Origin: an uncultured Rhodopila sp.
GTDB lineage: Bacteria; Pseudomonadota; Alphaproteobacteria; Acetobacterales; Acetobacteraceae
Direction: 5' to 3'
DNA: 64,000 nt
NCBI GenBank assembly: GCA_903851415.1
Contig: CAINOE010000138.1
Coordinates: 24,064 to 88,063, forward strand
The number at the start of each line of letters is the position of its first letter. The stretch's first letter is position 1. Made by a program: the position numbers and the translations under genes. Below the pieces are notes generated by a model that had not been told where the DNA came from, made no database searches, and was given only the letters and a program-made list of their open reading frames with translations. Shown piece by piece: positions 26,823 to 36,200 of the stretch.

Positions 26823-28514
26823 ATGACGGCGGCGGCATTCAAGGCGGCGCGCGACTTTCTGCTGGCGCATCGCACCGACTACGCAACCGCGTATCGCGAC
26901 TTCCGTTGGCCGGAGGTGGGCAAGTTCAACTGGGCGCTCAACTGGTTCGACGCCGAACTCGCGCGCGGGGCCACCGCGGACCAGCCTGCCCTGATCATCG
27001 TTGGCGAGGGTGCCGCCCGGCTGAGCTTCGCGGAACTGTCCGAACGCTCCAGCCGCGTCGCCAACGGCCTGCGCGCTTTGGGCGTGAAGCGCGGCGACCG
27101 CATCCTGCTGATGCTCGGCAACATCGTGCCGCTGTGGGAGGTGATGCTGGCCTCCATCAAGCTCGGCGCGGTCGTCATCCCGGCCACGACGTTACTGGCA
27201 AGCACCGACCTGGCGGATCGCTTCGACCGCGGCCGGGCCCGGCATGTGGTGACCACCAGCGGCGAGACCGGCAAGTTCGACGGCCTGGACGCCAGTCTGA
27301 CGCGTATCGCCATCGGCGACGCGGTGCCCGGCTGGAACCGCTACGACGATCTGCTGGCGGCATCCGCAGATTTCGTTCCGGACGGCGAGACGGATGCGGA
27401 CGACCCGCTGCTGCTGTATTTCACCTCCGGCACGACCGCGAAGCCGAAGCTGGTGCTGCATTCGCACCGGTCGTATCCTGTCGGGCATCTCTCCACCATG
27501 TACGTGCTGGGATTGAAGCCCGGCGACATCCACCTGAACGTTTCTTCCCCGGGCTGGGCGAAACATGCCTGGAGCTGCTTCTTTGCCCCGTGGAACGTCG
27601 GCGCCGCGGTGTTCATCGCCAGCCAGGGGCGTTTCCACGCCCGCACCCTGCTGGACACGATCGCCGCCAACAACGTAACGACGCTGTGCGCGCCGCCGAC
27701 GGTCTGGCGCATGCTGATCCAGGAGGACCTGAAGTCGATCAGGCACAGCCTGCGCGAGGTGCTCGGGGCAGGGGAGCCGCTGAACCCCGAGGTGATCGAG
27801 CAGGTGCAGGCCGCATGGGGCCTGACCATCCGCGACTTCTACGGCCAGACCGAAACCACCGCCCAGGTCGGCAATCCGCCCGGCCAGCCGATAAAGCCCG
27901 GGTCAATGGGGCGGCCGCTGCCGGGATACACGATCCGGTTGCTGGACCCGGACGACCAGGAGGCCGGGGAAGGGGAGCTGTCGATCGCCCTCGACCCGCG
28001 GCCTGCGGCGCTGATGCGCGGCTACCAGCAGGACGACGGCTCGATCCTCGGGCTGACCGGGGCGGCCTACCGCACCGGCGACGTGGCGTCGCGCGATGCC
28101 GACGGATACCTGACCTATGTCGGCCGGGCGGATGATGTGTTCAAAGCCTCGGACTACCGGATCAGCCCGTTCGAGCTGGAAAGCATCCTGATCGAGCATC
28201 CCGCGGTCGCCGAGGCCGCCGTGGTGCCGGCCCCCGACCCGCTGCGTCTGGCGGTGCCGAAGGCGTATGTCGCGCTTGTCGGCGGGGCGGCGGGGGATCG
28301 GGCGACGGCGCTGTCGATCTTCCTGCATCTTCGCGAGCGGTTGGCCCCGTTCAAGCGTGTGCGGCGGCTGGAGTTTCATGAGCTGCCGAAGACGATCTCG
28401 GGCAAGATCCGCCGGGTGGAGTTGCGTCAGCTTGAACGCAAGCGCGCCGCGGATGGAACGCGGGAACCGGCTGAGTTCCGGGAGGAGGATTTTCCGGAAC
28501 TGGCGGGGCGATAG
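26823..28514 (+). CDS. Acyl-CoA synthetase (AMP-forming)
   Basis: 563 residues, ANL superfamily. The phosphate-loop motif YFTSGTTAKPK is near residue 198, FYGQTET near 340, YRTGDVASRDADGYLTYVGRADDVFKASDYRISP near 420, and the C-terminal catalytic Lys in PKTISGKIRR. The opening FRWPEVGKFNWALNWFD is typical of the acetyl/medium-chain or benzoate-CoA-ligase-like subgroup. The acid is unknown. GGAG lies upstream of the ATG at 26823; the gene is 75 bases after mmsB. Confidence 0.88.
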   Translation: MTAAAFKAARDFLLAHRTDYATAYRDFRWPEVGKFNWALNWFDAELARGATADQPALIIVGEGAARLSFAELSERSSRVANGLRALGVKRGDRILLMLGNIVPLWEVMLASIKLGAVVIPATTLLASTDLADRFDRGRARHVVTTSGETGKFDGLDASLTRIAIGDAVPGWNRYDDLLAASADFVPDGETDADDPLLLYFTSGTTAKPKLVLHSHRSYPVGHLSTMYVLGLKPGDIHLNVSSPGWAKHAWSCFFAPWNVGAAVFIASQGRFHARTLLDTIAANNVTTLCAPPTVWRMLIQEDLKSIRHSLREVLGAGEPLNPEVIEQVQAAWGLTIRDFYGQTETTAQVGNPPGQPIKPGSMGRPLPGYTIRLLDPDDQEAGEGELSIALDPRPAALMRGYQQDDGSILGLTGAAYRTGDVASRDADGYLTYVGRADDVFKASDYRISPFELESILIEHPAVAEAAVVPAPDPLRLAVPKAYVALVGGAAGDRATALSIFLHLRERLAPFKRVRRLEFHELPKTISGKIRRVELRQLERKRAADGTREPAEFREEDFPELAGR

Positions 28515-28583
28515 GCAGCTTCGAGGTATTGGTTGACCTGCGTCCGACAAATGTTAAATACGTCCGACACAATCGAGAGCATT

Positions 28584-28843
28584 ATGGCAACCAACCCAAG
28601 CGTCGAGAAGGTTCTGGATGTCGCCTGCCTGGAAGGTTTCATCCCGGCATCCGACTAGGACGCCAAGGTGTCCGGCCGTGTTCATGCAGCCTTCTGGACG
28701 CCGCGAAACAAAGGACCGGCCTGACATCGGAGACGGCTCTGCTGGAATACGCCCTCGCCAAGGTCGCGATCGAGGATAATTTCGGTGAGCGCTTTGCCCG
28801 CCTGCGCCGCAGCGTGAGCAAGGACGTGGATCTTGAGTTTTGA
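28584..28843 (+). pseudogene. Broken antitoxin of a PIN toxin pair
   Basis: An ATG at 28584 opens MATNPSVEKVLD but stops at 28656. A different frame ending at 28843 carries an antitoxin-like C-terminus (LLDAAKQRTGLTSETALLEYALAK...FARLRRSVSKDVDLEF), helical and acidic as expected for a small VapB-type protein. The start and end are separated by about 90 bases and a frame change, so the gene cannot be made whole. The stop overlaps the TTG start of the PIN frame, the usual antitoxin-toxin coupling. Confidence 0.65.
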
Positions 28844-29415
28844 CCTCGCTCGGGTGTTGCGGCGACTGAAGCCGGCAAAAATCTCTGCCCCGCTGGTCCG
28901 CCGCTCCCCCTAGGACTTGCCGTTCGTCGAATTCTTTTTGCACCCCGGGCCTGAATTGCTGCTCGACACCACTGTCTACATCGACGGCTTGCACGGCTGC
29001 TCTCCACAGGACGTCGGCGCGCTGATGTCGATGCGTGTTTGCAACCACTCATCGGTTTGCGTCGCCGAACTCACACACGCGTTCGGGCGGCTTGTCCCGA
29101 GCCATCCCGATACGGCCAACACGTTGGAGCGGATTGCCGACACCATCGGCATCATGCCATCCCACCGGATCAGCGAGCCAACTCAATCGCCCCGGGGAAC
29201 GGCGGGAATACTTGCCGGCCTGGCGTTTCGCCTGGGGGGGATACCAGCCAGGTAAGGAACGTAAGCTGCTCAACGACGCGCTGATTTTCCTACAGGCGTA
29301 CGAGAATGGGCAGGCAGTGCTCAGCGGGAATATTCGGGACTTCGACTTCTTCAACCAACTGCTGCCGGAGGGAAGGATCATTCTCTACCGACGTAACGAC
29401 CCCCGCCCGCACTGA
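28833..29415 (+). pseudogene. PIN-domain toxin with a stop codon and a frameshift
   Basis: From a TTG at 28833 the frame reads through FDLARVLRRLKPAK, has an in-frame TAG at 28911, then resumes as FVEFFLHPGPELLLDTTVYIDG (PIN first Asp) and VCVAELTHAF. At a run of seven G (29234-29240) the frame shifts by one, after which YQPGKERKLLNDALIFLQA and GNIRDFDFFNQLLP complete the PIN fold with its last acidic residues. Two independent lesions, so the toxin is dead unless the sequence is wrong. Confidence 0.75.
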
Positions 29416-29419
29416 CGTC

Positions 29420-29902
29420 TCAGTCTTCCCTATACCCGACCTCCGGAATACCCTGTTCATTGCCGTAATACTTATACGGCAGGAACTTGCCCGACATCGC
29501 GATCCTGACGCGGTCGCCCTTCGGGTTCGGCTCCCGTTCGATCGTCATGTCGAAGTCGATCGCCGACATGATGCCGTCGCCGAACTCCTCCTCGATCAGC
29601 GCCTTCCAGGCCGGGCCGTTCACCATCACCAGTTCGTAGAACCGGTATAGCAGCGGGTCCGCGGGCGGCATCGGCGACCCTCGAGTCGGAACTTCGTTCA
29701 GCATCCGCTGTTCCGCCGCGCTCAACGCGAACAGCGCGGCCGCTTTGCGCGCCAGCGGTTTCACCAATTTCATCTGGCCGAGCAGTGCGCCGACCAGCAG
29801 GATTTCCGAGACACCGGCGATTTCCGAGCAGATGTGCCGCCAGGTCCAGTCGTTTTCGCGCTTGATATCGAGGATTTTTTCGGTCAGTTCGGCACGCGTC
29901 AC
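29420..29902 (-). CDS. cynS: Cyanate hydratase (cyanase)
   Basis: 160 residues. An N-terminal helical DNA-binding-like domain is followed by the cyanase catalytic domain. The three catalytic residues are present at the right spacing: R87 and E90 in LLYRFYELV, S113 in FGDGIMSAIDF. It decomposes cyanate with bicarbonate to ammonia and CO2. No cynT carbonic anhydrase or transporter is adjacent. It ends 4 bases from the broken toxin, convergent. Confidence 0.93.
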   Translation of the reverse strand: MTRAELTEKILDIKRENDWTWRHICSEIAGVSEILLVGALLGQMKLVKPLARKAAALFALSAAEQRMLNEVPTRGSPMPPADPLLYRFYELVMVNGPAWKALIEEEFGDGIMSAIDFDMTIEREPNPKGDRVRIAMSGKFLPYKYYGNEQGIPEVGYRED

Positions 29903-29954
29903 GGCAGTCTCCGGCTCATCGGTTAAGCCGGTGGCTTAGCAAAAATCCTGCCAA

Positions 29955-30275
29955 CTACTTCGGCACCACCGACTGGTTGCCGCCCGGCGAACCCGGCGGC
30001 GGGATCACCGGCGTGGTCGCGGCGCCGCGCCCCGAGGGCTGCACCGTCATCCCCGGATCGACATTCGGTGGCGCGATGGTGCCCCTCTGCTGCGACAGAT
30101 GATCGCTCATGGTGCCGCTTCCGGCGCCCGGAGCAATCCGTTCCGGCGGCGGCGACGGCGCATTGGGCGGGGCGATCGGCACCGTGGGATTCGTCGGGGC
30201 TGTCGGCTGCGGGTTCTGCGCCAGTGCCGGCGCGGCGGCGACGGTCAGTGCGAGCAGCAACAAAAATCGGGGCAT
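29955..30275 (-). CDS. Exported proline-rich protein
   Basis: 106 residues. The signal peptide MPRFLLLLALTVAAAPALAQ is followed by a Pro/Thr/Gly-rich unstructured sequence (PQPTAPTNPTVPIAPP, then PVIPPPGSPGGNQSVVP). No domain recognised. It lies between cynS and a small hypothetical gene on the same strand. Confidence 0.6.
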   Translation of the reverse strand: MPRFLLLLALTVAAAPALAQNPQPTAPTNPTVPIAPPNAPSPPPERIAPGAGSGTMSDHLSQQRGTIAPPNVDPGMTVQPSGRGAATTPVIPPPGSPGGNQSVVPK

Positions 30276-30323
30276 GAACAGCGTTTCCGTCCGGTTTCAG
30301 GCGCTGCACGCGCCGTTGCCGGA

Positions 30324-30596
30324 CTAACGCACGAAGGGACGCGACGTTCCGCGCCGGCCGCCATAGGCATAATCGCCCGCCACCAGCTCCGCCTGGTCGA
30401 AGAAGCTCTCGATCGCATCACGCACCCGCTCCACGCCCGCCGCGTGCCGTCCGTTGACCGTGCTGAGTGCGAGCACCTTCCTGGTTTCGACCCAGCCGGC
30501 CGGATCGTCAGAGCGGACAGCGAGATGGGTAATGAGCTGGCTGACGACCGTTTCAAGCGCTGTCAGGCGCGCGGAGATGTCATCGTTCTCGGACAT
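30324..30596 (-). CDS. Hypothetical 90-residue protein
   Basis: Starts MSENDDISARLTALETVVSQL, an amphipathic helix that may form a coiled coil, followed by a charged helical region and a Gly/Arg-rich end. No cysteine, no signal peptide, no recognised family. Coding is supported by codon bias and by lack of a better frame. Confidence 0.55.
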   Translation of the reverse strand: MSENDDISARLTALETVVSQLITHLAVRSDDPAGWVETRKVLALSTVNGRHAAGVERVRDAIESFFDQAELVAGDYAYGGRRGTSRPFVR

Positions 30597-30700
30597 CGCA
30601 TCCTCCCTTGGTCATCGTGCAAACTCACGCTGCGTAGCACAATGTAACCTGGACCGGACCCCTAATCCGGCCTACTAGCGGGATCGTGAGCCGCCCGTCG

Positions 30701-30717
30701 AGCCGAACCGGCTTTTT
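30701..30717 (+). terminator. Small hairpin with T-run upstream of serC
   Basis: Five-base-pair stem AGCCG/CGGCT with an AAC loop followed by five T (30713-30717). It may end upstream readthrough or act as an attenuator ahead of serC. The stem is short, so strength is uncertain. Confidence 0.4.
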
Positions 30718-30782
30718 GTTGCGGAACCACCAAAAACCTGTTGACGCGCCGACTGAGGCTCATTACCAACCGCGCCGGGTCA

Positions 30783-30821
30783 CGTCCCCCCACCGGGACG
30801 CTTCTCTTCTGAAAGGGGGAG
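30783..30821 (+). promoter_or_regulatory. Candidate serC leader RNA (two hairpins covering the ribosome binding site)
   Basis: 30783-30788 pairs with 30795-30800 (CGTCCC/GGGACG). Directly after it, CTTCTCTT can pair with AAAGGGGGAG (30801-30821), which contains the Shine-Dalgarno 7 bases before the serC ATG. Tandem hairpins ending at the ribosome binding site of serC are the published serC motif of Alphaproteobacteria. I judged the match by eye. Confidence 0.45.
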
Positions 30822-30827
30822 CTGCAC

Positions 30828-32003
30828 ATGTCGAACATTGCCAAACCGGACCTGCGTCCGAACAATCCCAATTTTTCATCCGGCCCTTGCGCCAAGCGTC
30901 CCGGCTTTTCGCTGGATGGTCTGGCGGGCGCTTTCCTCGGCCGCAGCCACCGTGCCGCCGAACCGAAAGCGCGTCTGGCCGAGGTCATCACCCGCTCCCG
31001 CTCGATCCTTGGCATCCCGGCCGACTGGCGCCTGGGCATCGTTCCCGCGTCCGACACCGGCGCCGTGGAGATCGCCCTGTGGTCGCTGCTCGGCGCCCGC
31101 GGCGTCGATATCCTGACGTTCGAGAGCTTCGGCGAGGGCTGGGCGACCGACATCCTCAAGCACCTGAAGCTGAAGGATGCCCGGGTTCTGTCCGCCGGTT
31201 ACGGGCAATTGCCTGATCTGAGTGCGGTCGATCCGGCGCACGACATCGTCTTTACCTGGAACGGCACCACGTCGGGCGTGCGGGTTCCGAATGCCGACTG
31301 GATTGCGGCGGACCGTCAGGGACTGGCGATCTGCGACGCGACCTCGGCGGCGTTCGCCATGGACCTGGCCTGGGACAGGCTGGATGTGGTGACGTGGTCC
31401 TGGCAGAAAGTGCTGGGCGGCGAAGCGGCGCACGGCATGCTGGCGCTGTCTCCCCGAGCGGTCGAGCGGCTGGAGACCTATACCCCGGCGTGGCCGTTGC
31501 CGAAGCTGTTCCGCCTGACCTCGAAGGGCAAGATTTCCGAGGGCATCTTCAAGGGCGAGACGATCAACACGCCGTCGATGCTGTGCGTCGAGGATGCGGT
31601 GGATGGCCTGCGATGGGCCGAAGGCATCGGCGGGTTGCCGGCGCTGATCGCCCGCTCGGAAGCCAACCTGGCCGCGATTGCCGCCTGGGTGGCGAAGTCC
31701 GATTGGGCCGGCTTCCTGGCCGAGGACCCGGCGATCCGGTCTTCCACGTCGATCTGCCTGAAGGTCGTGGCCCCGTGGTTCACCGCGCTGCCGGAAGACG
31801 GCCAGGCGAAGGCGGCGAAGCAACTGGCTTCGTTGCTGGACAAGCATGGCGTTGCCTACGACATCGGCGCCTATCGCGATGCGCCTCCGGGCCTGCGGAT
31901 CTGGGCTGGAGCAACGGTCGAGACATCCGACGTCGAGGCGCTGCTGCCGTGGCTCGACTGGGCGGCTGCCACCGTCGCCGAAACCTTCGCACCTGCCCAG
32001 TAA
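30828..32003 (+). CDS. serC: Phosphoserine aminotransferase
   Basis: 391 residues, class V aminotransferase of the alphaproteobacterial type. [15 protein letters not shown] is the family N-terminus, and the PLP lysine lies in [32 protein letters not shown] contributes the substrate pocket. It makes 3-phosphoserine in serine synthesis (and can act in pyridoxal phosphate synthesis). GGGGGAG lies 7 bases before the ATG. serA follows after 24 bases. Confidence 0.93.
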   Translation: MSNIAKPDLRPNNPNFSSGPCAKRPGFSLDGLAGAFLGRSHRAAEPKARLAEVITRSRSILGIPADWRLGIVPASDTGAVEIALWSLLGARGVDILTFESFGEGWATDILKHLKLKDARVLSAGYGQLPDLSAVDPAHDIVFTWNGTTSGVRVPNADWIAADRQGLAICDATSAAFAMDLAWDRLDVVTWSWQKVLGGEAAHGMLALSPRAVERLETYTPAWPLPKLFRLTSKGKISEGIFKGETINTPSMLCVEDAVDGLRWAEGIGGLPALIARSEANLAAIAAWVAKSDWAGFLAEDPAIRSSTSICLKVVAPWFTALPEDGQAKAAKQLASLLDKHGVAYDIGAYRDAPPGLRIWAGATVETSDVEALLPWLDWAAATVAETFAPAQ

Positions 32004-32027
32004 CGATCCTCTGCAAGGACGTATCCC

Positions 32028-33614
32028 ATGCCCAAAGTTCTGATCAGCGACAAGCTGTCGCCCGCGGCTGTCGAGATTTTCCGCACGCGCGGAATCGACG
32101 TCGATATCAAGACCGGCCTGTCGCCGGCCGATTTGCGCGCCATCATCGGCGAGTATGACGGCCTGGCGATCCGCTCCGCCACCAAGGTGACGAAAGAGCT
32201 GCTGGATGAAGCCGGCAACCTGAAGGTCGTCGGCCGCGCCGGCATCGGCGTGGACAACGTCGATATTCGCTCCGCCACCGCCCGCGGCGTGGTGGTGATG
32301 AACACGCCGCTCGGCAACACGATCACCACGGCGGAGCACGCCATTGCGATGATGTTCGCGCTGGCGCGGCAATTGCCGGAGGCCACCGTTTCGACCAAGG
32401 CCGGGAAGTGGGAGAAGAACCGCTTCATGGGCGTGGAGCTGACCGCCAAGACCCTCGGTCTTATCGGCTGCGGCAATATCGGCTCGATCGTCGCGGACCG
32501 GGCTGTCGGCCTGCGGATGAAGGTGCTGGCGTACGACCCTTACCTGTCCGAAAAGCGGGCGCTGGAGCTGGGCGTGGAAAAGGCCGAGCTGGAGACGATC
32601 CTGGCGCGGGCCGACTTCATCACGCTGCATACGCCGCTGACCGACTCGACCCGCAACATCCTGTCGCGGGAAGCGCTGGCGAAGACCAAGAAGGGCGTGC
32701 GCATCATCAACTGCGCCCGCGGCGGTCTGGTGGACGAGGAAGCCCTGGCCGAGGGCATCAAGTCCGGCCACATCGCCGGCGCGGCTTTGGACGTGTTCGA
32801 GACCGAGCCGGCCAAGGACTCGCCGCTGTTCGCACTGGAAAACGTCGTCTGCACGCCGCATCTGGGTGCCGCCACGGCCGAGGCGCAGGAGAACGTCGCA
32901 CTTCAGGTGGCTGAGCAGATGAGCGACTTCCTGCTCACCGGCGCCGTCACCAACGCCATCAACATGGCCTCGGTGTCGGCCGAGGATGCCCCGCGGTTGA
33001 AGCCGTACCTGGCGCTCGCCCGCTCGCTGGGGCTGTTCGCGGGGCAGTTGACCCAGGCGCGCGAGGGTGCGCTGCGCAAGGTGACCGTCGAGTATGAGGG
33101 CCAGGCCGCGAAGCTCAACCAGAAGCCGCTGACGGCGGCGCTGCTGGCCGGGCTGATGTCGCCGCTGATGGAAGGCGTCAACATGGTCAACGCCTCGGTG
33201 TTCGCACGCGACCACGGCATCGATGTCGCCGAGACGGTGCATGATCGTCCAACGGAGTACCTGACCCTGCTGCGGGTTACGGTGGAGACCGACGGGCTGA
33301 CCCGGTCGGTTGCCGGCACGCTGTTCGCCGGGTCGCGGCCGCGCATTGTCGAGATCAAAGGCATCAAGGTTGAAGCCGATTTCGCGCCGCGCATGCTGTA
33401 TGTCACCAACAAGGACAAGCCGGGCTTCATCGGCCGGTTCGGCGCCACTCTGGCGGATGCCGGGCTGAACATCGCGACGTTCCACCTCGGACGTTCGGCC
33501 GAGGGCGGCGATGCGATCTGCCTGGTGTCGCTGGACGAGGACGTGCCGGAACTGGTGCTGAACCAGGTGCGGGCGTTGCCGCTGGTGGTGCAGGCGACAC
33601 CGCTGACGTTCTAG
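32028..33614 (+). CDS. serA: D-3-phosphoglycerate dehydrogenase
   Basis: 528 residues, the long form. NAD-binding GLIGCGNIGSIVADRA near residue 145, the catalytic Arg in INCARGGLVDE, Glu in FETEPAKDSPLF and His in CTPHLGAAT. Then the intervening ASB domain and a C-terminal ACT domain (MLYVTNKDKPGFIGRFGATLADAG) that senses serine. It is the first step of serine synthesis. The last 410 bases are present again, with synonymous changes and a frameshift, at 36871-37277. Confidence 0.95.
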   Translation: MPKVLISDKLSPAAVEIFRTRGIDVDIKTGLSPADLRAIIGEYDGLAIRSATKVTKELLDEAGNLKVVGRAGIGVDNVDIRSATARGVVVMNTPLGNTITTAEHAIAMMFALARQLPEATVSTKAGKWEKNRFMGVELTAKTLGLIGCGNIGSIVADRAVGLRMKVLAYDPYLSEKRALELGVEKAELETILARADFITLHTPLTDSTRNILSREALAKTKKGVRIINCARGGLVDEEALAEGIKSGHIAGAALDVFETEPAKDSPLFALENVVCTPHLGAATAEAQENVALQVAEQMSDFLLTGAVTNAINMASVSAEDAPRLKPYLALARSLGLFAGQLTQAREGALRKVTVEYEGQAAKLNQKPLTAALLAGLMSPLMEGVNMVNASVFARDHGIDVAETVHDRPTEYLTLLRVTVETDGLTRSVAGTLFAGSRPRIVEIKGIKVEADFAPRMLYVTNKDKPGFIGRFGATLADAGLNIATFHLGRSAEGGDAICLVSLDEDVPELVLNQVRALPLVVQATPLTF

Positions 33615-33636
33615 ATCGAACCGATACTACCAAAAA

Positions 33637-33664
33637 GGGGCGCCTGCATCTCTCTGGGCGCCCC
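33637..33664 (+). terminator. Terminator after serA
   Basis: Eight-base-pair GC stem (33637-33644 with 33657-33664) followed by a weak GCTTTCC run. It lies 22 bases after the serA stop. Confidence 0.65.
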
Positions 33665-34291
33665 GCTTTCCGCAACGCGGGCATGCCAAGCGGGTGAAAG
33701 TCCTGGAGCAGCCGACGAAATAGGATGCTTAGGGGAATGAATTACGGACGCCTACGAGTAAGGTAGTCCGACGCCCGGGCGTCACAAAATGCCCCAAATT
33801 TCGGATGCCCGGCCAGTCCGGCGTAGCGTGCGTCGCTCAGAGCTGATGCGTGTAATCGTTGTAGCATAGCCGACACTATCATTTCCGGTAGCCGATCGAT
33901 ACGCACCTGTCCATTAGCGTTTGAGGTGACGCCGGCGATGGACGCCTTGAAGCTTTTCTGTTCGGCTGCCGCAGGTAGGATCTCGCAGACTATTTCGTCG
34001 AGTATCTCGCGCCACGGCCTATCGTTGGCCACGCTCAAGAATTCATTTCCAGTGTCAAAGTTCCGGAGACTATAGGTAGCTCCATTGTGGAGTTTTGTCC
34101 ATAGCTCGCAGGAAAACGGAAGCGGATTTACAGAGTTCAGGTCCGTACCTCGGGGCACTATTCCGGCCAGCGTTCCTTCTGACCGCGAAGACCAGACGAC
34201 CCTTCCTCCTCTGGATGAGGCGATTACGTAGTTAGGCGGAAGGCAACTGACGAATTTGATAGACGCTGCCTGCAAGGAAACCTCTGCAATG

Positions 34292-35760
34292 GTAACTGCT
34301 CACCCCCCTCCGGCAAAATCCCGCTTGACACGGTTACGGTCGAGTCGCCTACCGAAGAGGGGTGAACCGCGCAGCCCTCCTCTCCCTGTCGCACGACGAC
34401 CTGATCGCCCTGATCCTGGCCCAGCACACGCAGATCGAGGCACAGAGCCGGCAGATCAGCGGTTTGACCGCGCGTATTGCTGAACTGGAAGCCAGACTCG
34501 CGGCTCCGGACAAGACGCCCGGCAACTCAAGCATCCCACCCTCAAAGGGTCAGAAGTCGAATCTCCCCGACCGCCCGAAGAAGCCTCGTGGCGGACGTCC
34601 CGGCGCCGCCCGCGCGTTGGCCGAACATCCGGACAGGATCATTGAGGCCACGCTCGCCGCCTGTCCGCACTGTGCCCATTCGCTCGGCCCCGCCGACCTG
34701 CCGGAGATCCACGCCTACGACCACATCGATCTGCCGCCGCTGCGCCCCATCGTCACCCGCATCAACCGCCATCGCGGCGTCTGTCCCTGCTGCCGCAAGC
34801 GTGTCGCCGCCGCGGCGCCGGAGGGTTTCGATCCCGGCTCGCCATTCGGGCCTGGCCTGTCGGCGCTCATCATCCACTTGCACGTCACGCAGGCGATCAG
34901 CTTTCAGCGTCTCGTCGGGCTGATGGCCGAGGTGTTCGGCGTGACCATCAGCGAAGGCGCCATCGCCAACATCCTGGCCCGCGCGCAGGCGCCGTTGGTT
35001 GGCGCCGCCGAGCCGCTGGCGCAAGCGGTGCGCACAAGCCCGGTGGTCGGCTCCGACGAGACCTCCGCGCGTGTCGGCGGCAAGACATGGTGGCAGTGGG
35101 TGCTGCTCTCCTCCACGGCGGTTTATCATGTCATCGTCGATACGCGGGCGGCGGGGGTGGTGACCGATTTCCTGAGCGGTGCGCAGCCGGAGGTCTGGGT
35201 GGCCGACCGCTATGCGGGCCAGCTCGGTCTCGGCGCGGTGCGGCAGATGTGTCTGGCGCATTTGCTGCGAGATACCAACTATGCGATCGAGGAAGGCTGC
35301 AACGGCTTCGCGCTGGAGTTCAAATGGCTGCTGTTGCGGGCGATCTCCATCGGCCGCCGCCGCCCCGGCCTCAAGGACAGCACCCTGCGCCAATACCATG
35401 CCGATCTCGAACGCAGGCTCGACCGGCTGCTGAGCCGCCAACGACCCGGCACGCCCGCGTCACGCCGTCTGTTCAAGGCCATGCGCCGCGACCGCGATGA
35501 CCTGTTCCGTTTCATCTGCCGCCGCGACGTGCCGTTCACCAACAATGCCTGCGAGCGGGCTCTGCGTCCGTCCGTGATCTTCCGCAAAGTCACGGGATGC
35601 TTCCGGTCGAAATGGGGTGCGGAGGTCTATGCCGCCGCTGCCTCGGTCATCGCCACCGGCCGCTTGTATGGCCTGACCGCGCTCCAGGCGATCGCCAATG
35701 CCTTGGCGGGAAAACCCGTCATGATCCCGCCATGAAGAAAATCGGGGGGTGAGTAGTTAC
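34292..35760 (+). mobile_element. IS66-family insertion sequence (single-gene type)
   Basis: 1469 bp with terminal inverted repeats starting GTAACTGCTCACCCCCC on the left and GTAACTACTCACCCCCC on the right (inverted), one mismatch in 17. It is flanked by an exact 8-bp target duplication CTGCAATG (34284-34291 and 35761-35768), the length usual for IS66. It carries only the transposase, no TnpA/TnpB accessory genes, as in the ISBst12 subgroup. The intact duplication points to recent insertion. Confidence 0.95.
34362..35735 (+). CDS. IS66-family transposase
   Basis: 457 residues. An N-terminal leucine-zipper-like coiled coil (ALILAQHTQIEAQSRQISGL), a basic linker with NSSIPPSKGQK, a zinc-finger pair (CPHCAHSL, CPCCRKR), then the DDE domain: GSDETSARVGGKTWWQWV holds the first Asp, PEVWVADRY the second, and RDVPFTNNACERALRP the Glu. 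All catalytic residues are present and the frame is uninterrupted, so the element may be active. An upstream in-frame GTG or TTG may also be used. Confidence 0.93.
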   Translation: MNRAALLSLSHDDLIALILAQHTQIEAQSRQISGLTARIAELEARLAAPDKTPGNSSIPPSKGQKSNLPDRPKKPRGGRPGAARALAEHPDRIIEATLAACPHCAHSLGPADLPEIHAYDHIDLPPLRPIVTRINRHRGVCPCCRKRVAAAAPEGFDPGSPFGPGLSALIIHLHVTQAISFQRLVGLMAEVFGVTISEGAIANILARAQAPLVGAAEPLAQAVRTSPVVGSDETSARVGGKTWWQWVLLSSTAVYHVIVDTRAAGVVTDFLSGAQPEVWVADRYAGQLGLGAVRQMCLAHLLRDTNYAIEEGCNGFALEFKWLLLRAISIGRRRPGLKDSTLRQYHADLERRLDRLLSRQRPGTPASRRLFKAMRRDRDDLFRFICRRDVPFTNNACERALRPSVIFRKVTGCFRSKWGAEVYAAAASVIATGRLYGLTALQAIANALAGKPVMIPP

Positions 35761-36200
35761 CTGCAATGCTGTAGACCAGAAAAAGAGCATCCAAAGGATT
35801 CTTACATGAGCGGATTTGACCGCAGACCCATTTAGCGGGCATCAACAATTCGGATGCGAACCGGCTGGCTTCGGCCTCGGTCGCGAAATGATTATCATCA
35901 GCAGTACCGGCCGAGTCGATTTCATAGATAATACTACCAACATGCAAAGGTATCAACACATGTCCAAGTTCAAGGGCAAGCGTAAAGCGACGGCGCAGCT
36001 CAAAAATTCTTTTACTGACAAGTACGGTCGGCCTCTTCCCAATCATTTTCAAATCAAGACACAGACCATCGATCTCCACCGGAAAGTGAACGTATTCGAT
36101 ATTCGCATATTCCGACAGGATATTTTCGACGTCGATAGGGGGCGGAGCGCCCGCCGCTCCACTAATCTTTGCGCCAATCGCACCTCTGCGGGAAAATCTA

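Noticed and set aside
29234..29240. G7 tract as a phase-variation switch for the PIN toxin
   Set aside because: The gene also has an in-frame TAG and a broken antitoxin, so changing the tract would not restore a module.
30876..33485. 869-codon open frame on the minus strand
   Set aside because: Antisense to serC and serA, low-complexity Arg/Gly/Gln composition, no ribosome binding site.
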